From Microcoleus asticus IPMA8 (GTDB lineage Bacteria; Cyanobacteriota; Cyanobacteriia; Cyanobacteriales; Microcoleaceae): a stretch of 64,000 nt of DNA. A program made the translations under genes and the position numbers. The stretch lies in assembly GCF_013179805.1 (NCBI RefSeq), contig NZ_SRRZ01000005.1:38819-102818 (forward strand). Direction: 5' to 3'. Below, piece after piece: positions 34,318 through 43,755 of this stretch (its first letter is position 1; each line of letters starts with the position of its first letter). The notes beneath the pieces are model-generated. The model made no database searches, was not told the DNA's origin, and saw only the letters and a list, made by a program, of their open reading frames with translations.

Positions 34318-36228
34318 ATGCATCTGAGCGAACTGACTCACCCAAACCAATTACACGGTCTCTCGATTCATCAACTCGAACAAATTGCCCGACAAATTCG
34401 AGAAAAGCATTTAGAAACTGTAGCAGCCAGCGGCGGGCACCTCGGCCCCGGATTGGGTGTAGTGGAACTGACCTTAGCACTTTACCAAACACTTGACCTC
34501 GATCGCGACAAAGTTACTTGGGATGTCGGCCACCAAGCTTATCCTCACAAATTGATAACCGGCCGCTACAACCAATTCCACACCCTCCGCCAAAAAGACG
34601 GCGTTGCAGGCTATCTCAAGCGCTGCGAGAGCAAATTTGACCATTTTGGTGCCGGTCACGCTTCCACGAGCATCTCAGCAGCATTAGGGATGGCGATGGC
34701 GCGCGACCTCAAGGGCGAAAACTTTAAGACTGTAGCAGTCATCGGCGACGGTGCATTGACTGGCGGCATGGCACTCGAAGCGATCAACCACGCGGGCCAT
34801 ATGCCGAAAACCAATCTGATGGTAGTGCTCAACGACAACGAGATGTCAATCTCGCCCAATGTCGGCGCGATTACCCGCTATTTGAACAAGATGCGACTCT
34901 CGCAGCCGGTGCAATTTCTCAAAGATAACTTAGAGGAACAATTCAAACATATTCCCTTTGTCGGCGAAACTTTTACCCCAGAAATGGAACGCCTCAAAGA
35001 AGGGATGAAACGCTTGGCAGTCTCGAAAGTTGGAGCCGTAATTGAAGAATTGGGCTTTACTTACATGGGCCCGGTAGACGGACACAATTTGGAAGAGTTA
35101 ATTGCCACTTTCAAACAAGGTCATACCATCCAAGGCCCGGTGCTAGTTCACGTTGTGACTGTGAAGGGCAAAGGATATGCGATCGCCGAAAAAGACCAAG
35201 TAGGATATCACGCCCAAAATCCCTTTAACTTAGCCACCGGCAAAGGCATTCCCTCTACAAAACCCAAGCCTCCTGCTTACTCGAAAGTCTTTACCCACGC
35301 CCTAGTCAAGCTAGCAGAAAATAATCCAAAAATTGTCGGCATTACCGCTGCAATGGCAACCGGAACAGGTTTGGATAAACTTCAGGAAAAACTGCCTAAA
35401 CAGTACATTGATGTCGGCATTGCCGAACAGCACGCCGTGACTTTATCGGCTGGTTTAGCCTGCGAAGGAATGCGCCCCGTTGTAGCAATTTACTCGACCT
35501 TTTTGCAGCGGGCATACGATCAAATAGTTCACGATGTCTGCATCCAAAATTTGCCCGTTTTCTTCTGTTTGGATCGAGCCGGCATTGTCGGTGCTGACGG
35601 CCCCACCCACCAAGGAATGTACGATATTTCCTACTTGCGCTGTCTGCCAAATATGACAATTATGGCACCCAAAGACGAGGCTGAATTGCAGCGGATGATA
35701 GTCACGGGAATCAACCACACAAGCGGCCCGATCGCCATGCGTTACCCGCGCGGCAACGGTTACGGCGTGCCTCTGATGGAAGAAGGTTGGGAAGAGTTGC
35801 CGATCGGCAAAGCCGAAATTCTCCGCAACGGCGATGATTTGCTGATATTGGGTTACGGTTCAATGGTTTATCCGGCGATGCAAACTGCCGAGATGCTGAG
35901 CGAACACGGCATTGAAGCCACTGTAATCAATGCGCGTTTTGTCAAGCCTTTGGACACCGAATTAATCTTGCCTTTAGCACAGCGAATCGGGCGAGTTGTC
36001 ACTTTAGAAGAAGGCTGTTTGATGGGCGGTTTTGGTTCAGCAGTAGCCGAATCTTTGTTCGACAATAATGTCCTCGTTTCGCTGATGCGGCTGGGCGTAC
36101 CGGATACATTAGTAGATCATGCAACGCCAGAGCAATCATTTGCCAGTTTAGGGCTAACTCCACCGCAAATGGTCGATCGCATCTTAGCAACATTCAGCCG
36201 CAAACAGTCACCTGTTAGCGTGAAATAG
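34318..36228 (+). CDS. dxs: 1-deoxy-D-xylulose-5-phosphate synthase
   Basis: 636 residues, normal length. DXS condenses pyruvate and glyceraldehyde 3-phosphate with thiamine diphosphate, the first and often limiting step of the MEP isoprenoid pathway. Visible motifs: substrate-site histidines in WDVGHQAYPHK and GAGHAST, the thiamine motif GDGALTGGMALEAINHAG with NDNEMSIS, and the catalytic glutamate in DVGIAEQHAVTLSAG. The C-terminal transketolase domain ends with EEGCLMGGFGSAV and LGVPDTLVDH. A consensus promoter lies 150 bp upstream. Confidence 0.98.
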   Translation: MHLSELTHPNQLHGLSIHQLEQIARQIREKHLETVAASGGHLGPGLGVVELTLALYQTLDLDRDKVTWDVGHQAYPHKLITGRYNQFHTLRQKDGVAGYLKRCESKFDHFGAGHASTSISAALGMAMARDLKGENFKTVAVIGDGALTGGMALEAINHAGHMPKTNLMVVLNDNEMSISPNVGAITRYLNKMRLSQPVQFLKDNLEEQFKHIPFVGETFTPEMERLKEGMKRLAVSKVGAVIEELGFTYMGPVDGHNLEELIATFKQGHTIQGPVLVHVVTVKGKGYAIAEKDQVGYHAQNPFNLATGKGIPSTKPKPPAYSKVFTHALVKLAENNPKIVGITAAMATGTGLDKLQEKLPKQYIDVGIAEQHAVTLSAGLACEGMRPVVAIYSTFLQRAYDQIVHDVCIQNLPVFFCLDRAGIVGADGPTHQGMYDISYLRCLPNMTIMAPKDEAELQRMIVTGINHTSGPIAMRYPRGNGYGVPLMEEGWEELPIGKAEILRNGDDLLILGYGSMVYPAMQTAEMLSEHGIEATVINARFVKPLDTELILPLAQRIGRVVTLEEGCLMGGFGSAVAESLFDNNVLVSLMRLGVPDTLVDHATPEQSFASLGLTPPQMVDRILATFSRKQSPVSVK

Positions 36229-36240
36229 CTAGAATTGTAG

Positions 36241-36257
36241 GGTGCGCCTAGCGCACC
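36241..36257 (+). terminator. Hairpin after dxs
   Basis: GGTGCGC-CTA-GCGCACC, a perfect 7-bp stem 12 bp after the dxs stop, followed by TTACTCTT. The arm GGTGCG also occurs near 38248-38306 and 32808, so it may belong to a dispersed repeat family. Confidence 0.5.
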
Positions 36258-36336
36258 TTACTCTTCGATATCCGATCTATGACAGTGAAAGAGCAGCATG
36301 ATTGAAGGAAGATTTGAGGATAAGGGAGAAAAAACA

Positions 36337-36654
36337 ATGACTAACGTGAAACCAAATCGTACCGTGCGGCGGGGAAGACTGTTCCCAGAAATTCAGTGGT
36401 CAGAAGAAAAAAAAGCCCAGTGGCGAGCCGAAAGAGAAACATTTTATCAGCGCTGCAAACCAATTTTCGATCGCCTTAAACCAGAATTAATCGACACTCA
36501 CTACAACTGGTACATGGCCGTTGAACCCGACAGCGGGGAATATTTTATAGACAAAGATGATATGCAAGTTGCAAACATAGCCCATGAGAAATACCCGAAA
36601 GCTAAATTGCACGTTTTTCGGATCAATGAAACCGGAGTTTGTGGCACAATATGA
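36337..36654 (+). CDS. Small partner protein of a clan AA aspartic protease (second module)
   Basis: 105 residues from ATG 36337, with AAGGGAG 8 bases upstream. An in-frame ATG at 36298 is rejected because the codons there copy the start of the protease gene. The N-terminus is basic and helical. The C-terminus has YNWYMAVEPDSGEYFIDKDD, then MQVANIAHEKYPKAKLHVFR and IN. This matches the arrangement in the first module (17130-17405): an aspartate-rich turn (D-x-x-SG-x-Y-x-x-D), a helix with A-x-x-x, and a final strand ending R-I. The stop overlaps the next start by four bases (ATGA). Confidence 0.75.
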   Translation: MTNVKPNRTVRRGRLFPEIQWSEEKKAQWRAERETFYQRCKPIFDRLKPELIDTHYNWYMAVEPDSGEYFIDKDDMQVANIAHEKYPKAKLHVFRINETGVCGTI

Positions 36655-37019
36655 TTCAAGGAAGATTTGGTGATGAGGACGAGCTATTTTTTGAACTTGA
36701 ACTGATTGCTGATAACGGCTTAGAATTACCTGTTGATGCTCTGCTTGATACAGGTTTTTCTGGCTGGTTAGCAATGGACAGTCAGGATTTAGAGGGACTT
36801 GATTGGACATATGTGAAACAAGAAAAAATGCGAACAGCTAAGGGAGAATTTGATTTTGAACTTTATGTAGGAAAAGTGCGTATTGAGTACCTAGAATTTG
36901 ACATTCCCGTTCATGTGGGTGAGGGAGTACCGGAAATTTTAATCGGTCGCCAGTGGCTGAAAAATCGGCGCTTAGTAGTTGATATGCCTGCGGGTGTTTT
37001 GACATTGGGAGCGAGTTAA
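36651..37019 (+). CDS. Clan AA (retropepsin-like) aspartic protease (second module)
   Basis: 122 residues from ATG 36651. The catalytic motif is LLDTGFSGWLAM (Asp-Thr-Gly), and the second family element is EILIGRQWLKNRRLVVD. The flap region lies between them. Sequence identity to the protease at 17402-17767 is low outside these motifs, so the two modules are old paralogues or independent arrivals. The four-base overlap with the partner gene implies coupled, stoichiometric production. A homodimer would be the active form. Confidence 0.85.
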   Translation: MIQGRFGDEDELFFELELIADNGLELPVDALLDTGFSGWLAMDSQDLEGLDWTYVKQEKMRTAKGEFDFELYVGKVRIEYLEFDIPVHVGEGVPEILIGRQWLKNRRLVVDMPAGVLTLGAS

Positions 37020-37026
37020 AATCAAA

Positions 37027-38247
37027 ATGAATTTAAAAAGTTTTGACATAGTAATAGTAGGAGCAGGCCCAGCAGGCGGTCACTGCGCGAGAATCCTAGC
37101 CCAATCCGGCCACAAAGTCTTGCTGGCAGAGCAAAACGACAATTTTAATAAAAATGACTTTTCCAGCGCCGCCACGCCTCTAGAAACCCTCTCTAAATTT
37201 GATTTACCTGAATCCGTTATCGGCAGTTTTTGGCACAAACTTACTATTGAAACTAGCAAAGTCAGTCAAAGTTGGGAGTCTCCCGAAAGCTTGGGAGTTG
37301 TTCTCAACTTTGCTAAATTTAGAGAATTTCTAGCCAGCGAAGTTGAGCGATTTGGCGGTGAAGTTTGGCTTGGTTATCGTTACACCGGACATTCACCAGC
37401 CAAGGGCGAAACAACAGTAGAATTTAAACAGTTATCCGACGGTCAAGTTATCAAAGTTGGCACGAAAGTATTGGTTGATGCTACTGGCTTTGCTAGGGCG
37501 ATTATGTACGAAAAAGAGAAAGATAAGCCAGATTTTTTGTCGGGAACCGGCATCGAATATTTAATTGAAGTAGAGCCAGAAGTTTACAATAAATACAGCG
37601 GTGATTTAATCTTTTTTTTGGGCGATAAATGGATGCCGAAGGGTTATTCCTGGATATTCCCAATGGAACAGAACAGGCTGAAAGTGGGTGCGGGTCGCAT
37701 TTTTTTAGATCCGAAAACGGTGAGGCATTTGTCACCGCTGAAAAAATATATTGATTTACTGATTGATGAATATCTGAAGTCAAAAAATTATCAAATTATT
37801 GACAAACACGGTTCGACACTGAAGTACAGTCCTGGTTTGAAAGATATTTATTGTATAAATAATATAATTGCGATCGGCGATAGTGTCTCGACAGTAAATT
37901 TTTTAGGTGGCGAAGGAATTAGACACGGGATGGATGGTGCGGAAATAGCGGGGAAATATATTCAAAGGTATTTGGAGGGTAAAATCTCAGATTTTCGGGA
38001 TTATGAGACGGAAATGCACCGCAAGTTTGATAAAAAATGGAATATTTCGGAAAGGTTGGCTGTGAGAAAATATATCGATGATGTTAATGATGAACTGACA
38101 GATAAAATGATTTCTTATTTAAAGTATATGAAAACAGAAGATGTTATGGGTATTTTATTTTATTATAAGTTTGAGAAGATTTCCAGAGGGTTAGGCGGTT
38201 ATTTGCAGCGGAAAATCAAGGGATTGATTAAGCGATTTCACTTGTAA
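37027..38247 (+). CDS. FAD-dependent oxidoreductase, geranylgeranyl-reductase-like
   Basis: 406 residues, only 7 bp after the protease stop. The FAD-binding loop VIVGAGPAGGHCARILAQSG stands at the N-terminus, KVLVDATGFARAIM and IIAIGDSVSTVNFLGGEGIR are the later flavin motifs, and YSWIFPMEQNRLKVGAGRI is typical of the geranylgeranyl reductase/lycopene cyclase group. The C-terminus is helical and basic. The substrate is unknown, although isoprenoid lipid reduction is likely from the family. Its A+T content rises toward the 3' end. Confidence 0.9.
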   Translation: MNLKSFDIVIVGAGPAGGHCARILAQSGHKVLLAEQNDNFNKNDFSSAATPLETLSKFDLPESVIGSFWHKLTIETSKVSQSWESPESLGVVLNFAKFREFLASEVERFGGEVWLGYRYTGHSPAKGETTVEFKQLSDGQVIKVGTKVLVDATGFARAIMYEKEKDKPDFLSGTGIEYLIEVEPEVYNKYSGDLIFFLGDKWMPKGYSWIFPMEQNRLKVGAGRIFLDPKTVRHLSPLKKYIDLLIDEYLKSKNYQIIDKHGSTLKYSPGLKDIYCINNIIAIGDSVSTVNFLGGEGIRHGMDGAEIAGKYIQRYLEGKISDFRDYETEMHRKFDKKWNISERLAVRKYIDDVNDELTDKMISYLKYMKTEDVMGILFYYKFEKISRGLGGYLQRKIKGLIKRFHL

Positions 38248-38302
38248 GGTGCGCCAGTTGAGAAATTTGGGTTGAGGGGAAAATCTCGCTGGCTGACGCA
38301 CC

Positions 38303-40729
38303 CTACAAACCTAATTGCCATAAAAATTTTTCTGCTGTAACTTGAATGCGCGGCAGCGACAATAAATCATCGTCAAAACTGCTAAAATTTGACCTATATG
38401 ATACACCAAAAGTATACCCAGTCGCTCCAATTAAATGCGCTACAATTGGATCGACATCCCCGTAAGGATAGGCAAAACATTTAACAGATTTTTCTAATTC
38501 TCGTTCCAAGATAGCACGGGATTTCGCCCCCTCCCGCACACTTTCTGTCGGCGACAATGCAGTTAGAGGTTGATAAGTAGCAGACATAGAACCGAATTCA
38601 ATCCCTGCATCCCGCAGTTGGTGAATTTCCGGCCATCCCATTAACTGCACTTCTTCAAATTCGGCTTTTTCCCAACTATTTGTCTTTCCTATCGACTCCG
38701 CTACCAGAAAAACAGTCGCTGTAAAATCAAAGCGTTTTAGCAGAGGCCAAGCATATTGGAAAAAGTCGAGATAGCCACCGTCAAAAGTGATCAATACAGC
38801 TTTACCGGGTAAAGGAGTTTTATCCAGTTTCGCACTTCGCCAATCTTCCCAACTCGCACTATAATAAGCACGATCTTTGAGATACTGCAATTGTTGTTCT
38901 AAAACCTGCGGAGTAACTGCGTCTAAACCGTCAGGAGAAATGCGACGGTAGGCGAGAATGGGCAGCCTTTGTGTAACGCTATGATTGTCAAAAACTTGAG
39001 GTTTCACCGAGTGAGAAACTTCCCCATACGGCGATTTTCGCCCAATAATTTCCGGTGCGTAAAATACTTGCTTTGGAAACTCGTTTTCTGAGGCAATTTC
39101 CATTGTTGTTTCCCCCGCAATTGCCGCCGCTGACGCGATTTCCCGCAGCGCCGCCGCAGGGAGTGCGGCCCGGCGGCTGACACTCGTCCCGATCGCACCC
39201 GATCGCCTGCCGAACATCGCCGCATTTGGCGGGTAAATGCCCCCAGCACTCGGTGCATTCAACGAGTCGGGCAAATCAGACCTTTGTTTAGCACAAGAGG
39301 CTAAGCGCGATCGCAGCGATTGCTTGCCGTTGAGCGGTTTTCCCAGCAAAGCTTCTCGCACGCTCGCGACGCACAACTCAAAACCGCTATTTCGAGTAAT
39401 TGTCGATCGCAATTTTTGAGCAGAAACAAAATTATTTTCCACAGCAACACTGACAATACCGACAGCAACGCCGCCTACTTTCACCAGCACGTCAATTTCA
39501 GAAAGCTCAACTTGTATATTAGCAAAATCCTCGCTAACTTCTAAGACAATCAAATCTTTTTCGAGGGTAATTGTTGCGACTTCCTCTGCTATTTCTGGCT
39601 TGTAGAAATCCTCCAAATGCCAATGCGGACGCCCCCATAATTCTTGCAAAAATAGCGTCCAGTCATTGTTTTTGTGTAATGGTTCCAGCAAAGTTTCCCA
39701 CAATTTATTACCTTTTTCGCAGCGATTGCGTTGAAAGAAGCGATCGAGAATGGGCCAAGCAAACTGGGCTGCGATCGCATCCGCCAAAACCGAAGTCGCA
39801 ACCATGCCATCGCAAATCGGCAATTCAATAATACCGAGTTTAATTCCTTCTAGTTGGATCGTACAGCACAGGCGATCGCATATTTGCGGAATATCGCAAA
39901 TATCGGAAATTGGTTCGCTCACTTCTACCGTAACTTTCCAGGCAATTTCACCCTTGACTCGCTTAATCTTATCTAAAATATATTTAATTTCATTTTTCGT
40001 AAAAATTTTATGATATTTGTGAACCTTATTACTTTGAACCTCTCTCTCAATCCCTTGGTGCCAAGGTAGATTTAAACTGAGGTTAACGGCTTTTTCTTGA
40101 TAAAGTTTCAGCATTTTTTCATCATAGGCAACGCCCATAAAATCACAAATTTCTTTTAATTTTTTTTCTTTATCATCTACAATCTCTTCATATTTGACTA
40201 ATATGTGATTAGATTTTTTAGCATATTTGTGACTAATTAACATCGCCTCTTTCCAGCGAGTAATACAGTGGTTTAAATCCCAACCTGGCCCCCACAAATC
40301 ATGAGAACTCCTAGTAGCCTCATGCAGAGAAGCTATTGTATCCATACTGTTTCGCAAAATATGTATAAATTTAGCATCCGGCAAAAAGCGCTGTATATCC
40401 TCAATAAAATATATGTGTTCCGGCGTTTTTTCCAACCAAATACTTTTGTTTTGTTCCGCAGCCAAACCATCCAAAACTCCGACAAACCAACTAACTTTAG
40501 TTGCCACAGTTTGACTATCATCAAAATCTTGTAAAAGTTCAGGGCGATTAATCTCATCCTTAAAAAAAGCTTCCATCCTACCTGGCAACTTTCCCGCAAA
40601 CTTATTGTACAGTAAATAATGAAAAAACTTAGATTCAGGAAAAGAAATAACTTCAGGATGAGCGGCTAATAAACTTTGAAGCATGGTTGTGCCGCTTCTC
40701 GGACAGCCTAGTAAAAATATCCGTTTCAT
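38303..40729 (-). CDS. Sulfotransferase - tandem interaction modules - degenerate NodB deacetylase fusion
   Basis: 808 residues. Residues 1-255 are a sulfotransferase with PAPS loop GCPRSGTTMLQSLLAAHPE (8-26) and HILRNSMDTIASL as 3'-phosphate segment. Two copies of a ~41-residue module follow (287-327 and 411-452; see the other glycan proteins of this operon). A low-complexity Ala/Arg/Ser linker (about 465-560) leads to a polysaccharide-deacetylase fold (about 590-808). There the metal site is lost: the TFDDG motif reads TFDGG (648-652), and the His-x-x-x-His motif reads SMSATY in FGSMSATYQ. The domain is probably a binding or structural part. It is the last gene of the minus-strand glycan export operon. 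Confidence 0.85.
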   Translation of the reverse strand: MKRIFLLGCPRSGTTMLQSLLAAHPEVISFPESKFFHYLLYNKFAGKLPGRMEAFFKDEINRPELLQDFDDSQTVATKVSWFVGVLDGLAAEQNKSIWLEKTPEHIYFIEDIQRFLPDAKFIHILRNSMDTIASLHEATRSSHDLWGPGWDLNHCITRWKEAMLISHKYAKKSNHILVKYEEIVDDKEKKLKEICDFMGVAYDEKMLKLYQEKAVNLSLNLPWHQGIEREVQSNKVHKYHKIFTKNEIKYILDKIKRVKGEIAWKVTVEVSEPISDICDIPQICDRLCCTIQLEGIKLGIIELPICDGMVATSVLADAIAAQFAWPILDRFFQRNRCEKGNKLWETLLEPLHKNNDWTLFLQELWGRPHWHLEDFYKPEIAEEVATITLEKDLIVLEVSEDFANIQVELSEIDVLVKVGGVAVGIVSVAVENNFVSAQKLRSTITRNSGFELCVASVREALLGKPLNGKQSLRSRLASCAKQRSDLPDSLNAPSAGGIYPPNAAMFGRRSGAIGTSVSRRAALPAAALREIASAAAIAGETTMEIASENEFPKQVFYAPEIIGRKSPYGEVSHSVKPQVFDNHSVTQRLPILAYRRISPDGLDAVTPQVLEQQLQYLKDRAYYSASWEDWRSAKLDKTPLPGKAVLITFDGGYLDFFQYAWPLLKRFDFTATVFLVAESIGKTNSWEKAEFEEVQLMGWPEIHQLRDAGIEFGSMSATYQPLTALSPTESVREGAKSRAILERELEKSVKCFAYPYGDVDPIVAHLIGATGYTFGVSYRSNFSSFDDDLLSLPRIQVTAEKFLWQLGL

Positions 40730-40890
40730 TTTTATAGCTGATAAATGGTTTGTGAATTAGATTTTTTTGATTAAAAGAAGAGAGCGCTAACTGCACAGAT
40801 GAAGAGAAGAAACTCCTATGATTTATGTATTATTTATTAGAAATCATTGATAAACTTTTATTTTTTATTCCAGATACTAAAAGTTTTTTC

Positions 40891-42963
40891 CTAACTCCAA
40901 TTATAGTTTTCTTTCAACAAATCCGAAAGTTCTTGATTGTAAGGTTTGAAATAATTTATCAATTTTTGTTCGATTTCTGGCGGCATTTGGCTGTAGCGAT
41001 CGATATGATTTATTTGATATTCTTTAATTGCACTCGCACTAATATCCAAAAAATTCAATACTTCCGAAAATACTTTGTCGGTATTTGCGTAAAAATCTTC
41101 GGTTTTGAGAATTAGCAACTGTTCCCTCGGAAAATAGTCGAGCCAATTTTTGATTTGTTCTACATAAATTCCCCGCGACAAATAGGAATAATGCTGGTGA
41201 TTAAAACTGTAATAATTTTCATCAGCTTGGATTTTTTCAATCTCACCTTTGAGTCTATCAGGTTCAGAAGCGATCGCCTTTTCAAAGTCCAACTTTTCGC
41301 AGCCACTTGCCACTTCTAAATGATAGTGCATCCATGCTCGTTTTACCGGGTTTTGCAGCATCACAATCAGCTTAACATCCGGGAAACACTTGTAAACTCG
41401 CTCCGCCACCAAAGGATGATAAATATAGTAAGGAGTCATCTCCCACAGCAGCACCTTGTCACCCGCGACACTCCGCGTCAACTGCTTGCTGTACCACTCA
41501 ACACCACGCTCAAAATTCAAATCAAAAAAGTGAATGTCCCGGGAACCTTCTTTAATAATTTGCAAATGATTTTCGAGATTGCTGTATAGATATTCCGTGC
41601 CGCCGTTTTGAGCGCCAACAATTAAAAAGTCAGGTTTTTGCTGATTTTTCAACTGAGTCGAAATCTTGGCGTAGCCGGGATTATTCTTATCCAAATCGTA
41701 AGTAAGAGAGGCTAGTTCAGGTAAATCCCGAAGCGGCATTTTGCCCTCAAATTCCCAACGGTACGGCGGACAAAGAATCGTTTTTTGGTTGACAGTCGAT
41801 CGCACGTACAGCGGATAAACCTGCCAATGATAATCGTAGGCGTAAGCCAAAGTTTCCTCGTAAACCCCAGCATTCACGTAATACTGACCGTTTCCTAAAT
41901 CCAGCCTGTCGATTTGCAGCCGGATTTTGCCTTTCCCTTTCACCAGCGGCAGCAGTCTGCCCATTTGATTAGTATTAGTCTCAAAACAGCTTTGACCATC
42001 TTCCCTGCTGATTGTCACGGCAAAAATAGCAGCAGAAATTTCCTGCGACACCGAATAATGAATTTCAATGCTAATAGCATCACCGCTATCTATTTCTGAA
42101 TCTGGCAACACTTGAACATCGGTAATTTCTACTTCCATAGAACCGAAGCGATTCTGATTACCTCCCTGTGACGAGCCGCTACTCGTAGCTTCAGCAGCAC
42201 GCAGGGGAGTGCGATTTGATGTGGACGATCGCATTTCTGACAAATACTGACCGACTACCACTTCTGGTTCGCCATAAGCCACGATTTCACCTGATTTCAG
42301 CCACAAAGCCCGATCGCACATTTTCTGAATTTGCGACGCGGTGTGAGAAATCAAAACAATCGCACATCCTTGATTCTTAAACTCAGTTATCTTATTCAAA
42401 CATTTAGTTTGAAAAGCCACATCACCAACCGACAAATGTTCATCAACTAACAGCACTTCGGGATCGGTATGCACCGCCACCGAAAAAGCCAGCCGCATTT
42501 TCATCCCCGTACTGTAAGTCCGCGTCGGGCTGTCAATAAACTGTTTTAACTCTGCAAATTCCACAATATCGTCAAACCTGCGCGCCACTTCCCGGCGAGT
42601 CAAACCTGCCACCACCGCACCCACAAACACGTTTTCTCTGCCCGTTAGATCCGAGTGAAAACTCGCACCCAAATCCAACAAGCCGCCAATTCTGCCGTTA
42701 ACTTTAATAGATCCTTCCTCAGCCCGGCAAATACCGCCGACAAGTTGCAGCAGCGTTGATTTTCCCGCGCCATTCTTGCCAAGAATTCCCAGCATTTCGC
42801 CAGGAGAAACAGTAAAATTTATATTCCGCAGCGCCCAAAAACTCGCCTCCGGCTTCAGCTTCCACCAACCGGACAAAGCGGCTTCCATAATCGTATAAGG
42901 TTTCGCGGTAGAGTAGCGGTTAAAACGCTTACCCAAACCTTTGACAATAATTGCTTCACGCAT
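40891..42963 (-). CDS. Wzt-type ABC transporter ATPase fused to a sulfotransferase
   Basis: 690 residues. Domain 1 (1-245) is the ATPase: Walker A GKNGAGKST (62-70), signature YSTGMKMRLAF (150-160), Walker B LLVDEHLSVGD (171-181) and H-loop ISHTAS. Domain 2 (about 275-405) is the beta-sandwich that in Wzt proteins reads the polysaccharide end modification. Domain 3 (443-690) is a sulfotransferase of the heparan N-sulfotransferase type. Its PAPS loop is VGAQNGGTEYL (449-459) where family members usually have QKxGTT, so the catalytic lysine is replaced by Asn. The start directly follows the Wzm stop (TAA-ATG). Confidence 0.87.
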   Translation of the reverse strand: MREAIIVKGLGKRFNRYSTAKPYTIMEAALSGWWKLKPEASFWALRNINFTVSPGEMLGILGKNGAGKSTLLQLVGGICRAEEGSIKVNGRIGGLLDLGASFHSDLTGRENVFVGAVVAGLTRREVARRFDDIVEFAELKQFIDSPTRTYSTGMKMRLAFSVAVHTDPEVLLVDEHLSVGDVAFQTKCLNKITEFKNQGCAIVLISHTASQIQKMCDRALWLKSGEIVAYGEPEVVVGQYLSEMRSSTSNRTPLRAAEATSSGSSQGGNQNRFGSMEVEITDVQVLPDSEIDSGDAISIEIHYSVSQEISAAIFAVTISREDGQSCFETNTNQMGRLLPLVKGKGKIRLQIDRLDLGNGQYYVNAGVYEETLAYAYDYHWQVYPLYVRSTVNQKTILCPPYRWEFEGKMPLRDLPELASLTYDLDKNNPGYAKISTQLKNQQKPDFLIVGAQNGGTEYLYSNLENHLQIIKEGSRDIHFFDLNFERGVEWYSKQLTRSVAGDKVLLWEMTPYYIYHPLVAERVYKCFPDVKLIVMLQNPVKRAWMHYHLEVASGCEKLDFEKAIASEPDRLKGEIEKIQADENYYSFNHQHYSYLSRGIYVEQIKNWLDYFPREQLLILKTEDFYANTDKVFSEVLNFLDISASAIKEYQINHIDRYSQMPPEIEQKLINYFKPYNQELSDLLKENYNWS

Positions 42964-43755
42964 TTACACTTCCTCCACAAAATGAGCGCTTTGCCGTCTA
43001 AAAATTCCCAGTCCGATGGGTAAAAGAGCCGCCACAGCCAAGCTCAAAATTAACAGAGCCGACCAATCCGGCTGCATACCTTTAAGAAGTATGGCGCGGT
43101 AAGCTTCAATCAGGGGCACCATTGGATTTAAGTAATAAAAAATCTTAAATTTTTCCGGGACGCTGCTGATGTCGTAGAAAATCGGAGTCAGGTAAAACAG
43201 CATCTGCAAAACTACTCCCAAAGTGTGCTGAGTGTCGCGGAAAGTGACATTCAAAGCGGCAAGGGGATAAGCAAAACTAACTGTTAGGAAAAACTGAATA
43301 ATCATCAGCAGCGGCAACAACAAGAGCACTGCATTCAGAGGAACGCCATCAATTGCCAGAAAGATAAGTAACACTGGCAATGCTAAGAAAAAGTGAATGA
43401 GCCCCGTCGTCGTCGCGACTACCGGCAAAATTGCCGGGGGGAAATTTGGCTGCCTGATTAGTGGCTTATGATTGGTAATTAATGCCGTTGATTTAAATAA
43501 TACCGTTTGAGACCAATTCCAGATTAACAAGCCGCTGAAAGCAAAGGAAGAAAATTTTGGAATATTAAGGGGTACGACAGAGCGAAACAAAAAGGAAAAT
43601 ACAGCCAACTGTAACAGCGGACTGATTAAAGTCCAAGCAATCCCCAAGGTCGATCGCTTGTAAAGTAATTTCATATCGCGATCGACCAACACCCGCAGCA
43701 AATCGAACCAATGAGCAATTTTGCGCCGATAAACCAGCGTTCCCGCATTTCTCAC
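42964..43755 (-). CDS. ABC-2 polysaccharide export permease
   Basis: 263 residues from GTG 43755. GGAGGT lies a few bases upstream of it, and GTGA overlaps the stop of the preceding gene. A longer reading from ATG 43773 is less well supported. The protein has the Wzm/ABC-2 layout: amphipathic start, DRDMKLLYKRSTLGIAWTLI, six membrane helices, and LNVTFRDTQHTLGVVLQMLF before the last helices. With the Wzt-type ATPase directly after it, it exports a finished glycan across the inner membrane. Symbol wzm is fitting by function, though family names vary. Confidence 0.9.
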   Translation of the reverse strand: MRNAGTLVYRRKIAHWFDLLRVLVDRDMKLLYKRSTLGIAWTLISPLLQLAVFSFLFRSVVPLNIPKFSSFAFSGLLIWNWSQTVLFKSTALITNHKPLIRQPNFPPAILPVVATTTGLIHFFLALPVLLIFLAIDGVPLNAVLLLLPLLMIIQFFLTVSFAYPLAALNVTFRDTQHTLGVVLQMLFYLTPIFYDISSVPEKFKIFYYLNPMVPLIEAYRAILLKGMQPDWSALLILSLAVAALLPIGLGIFRRQSAHFVEEV

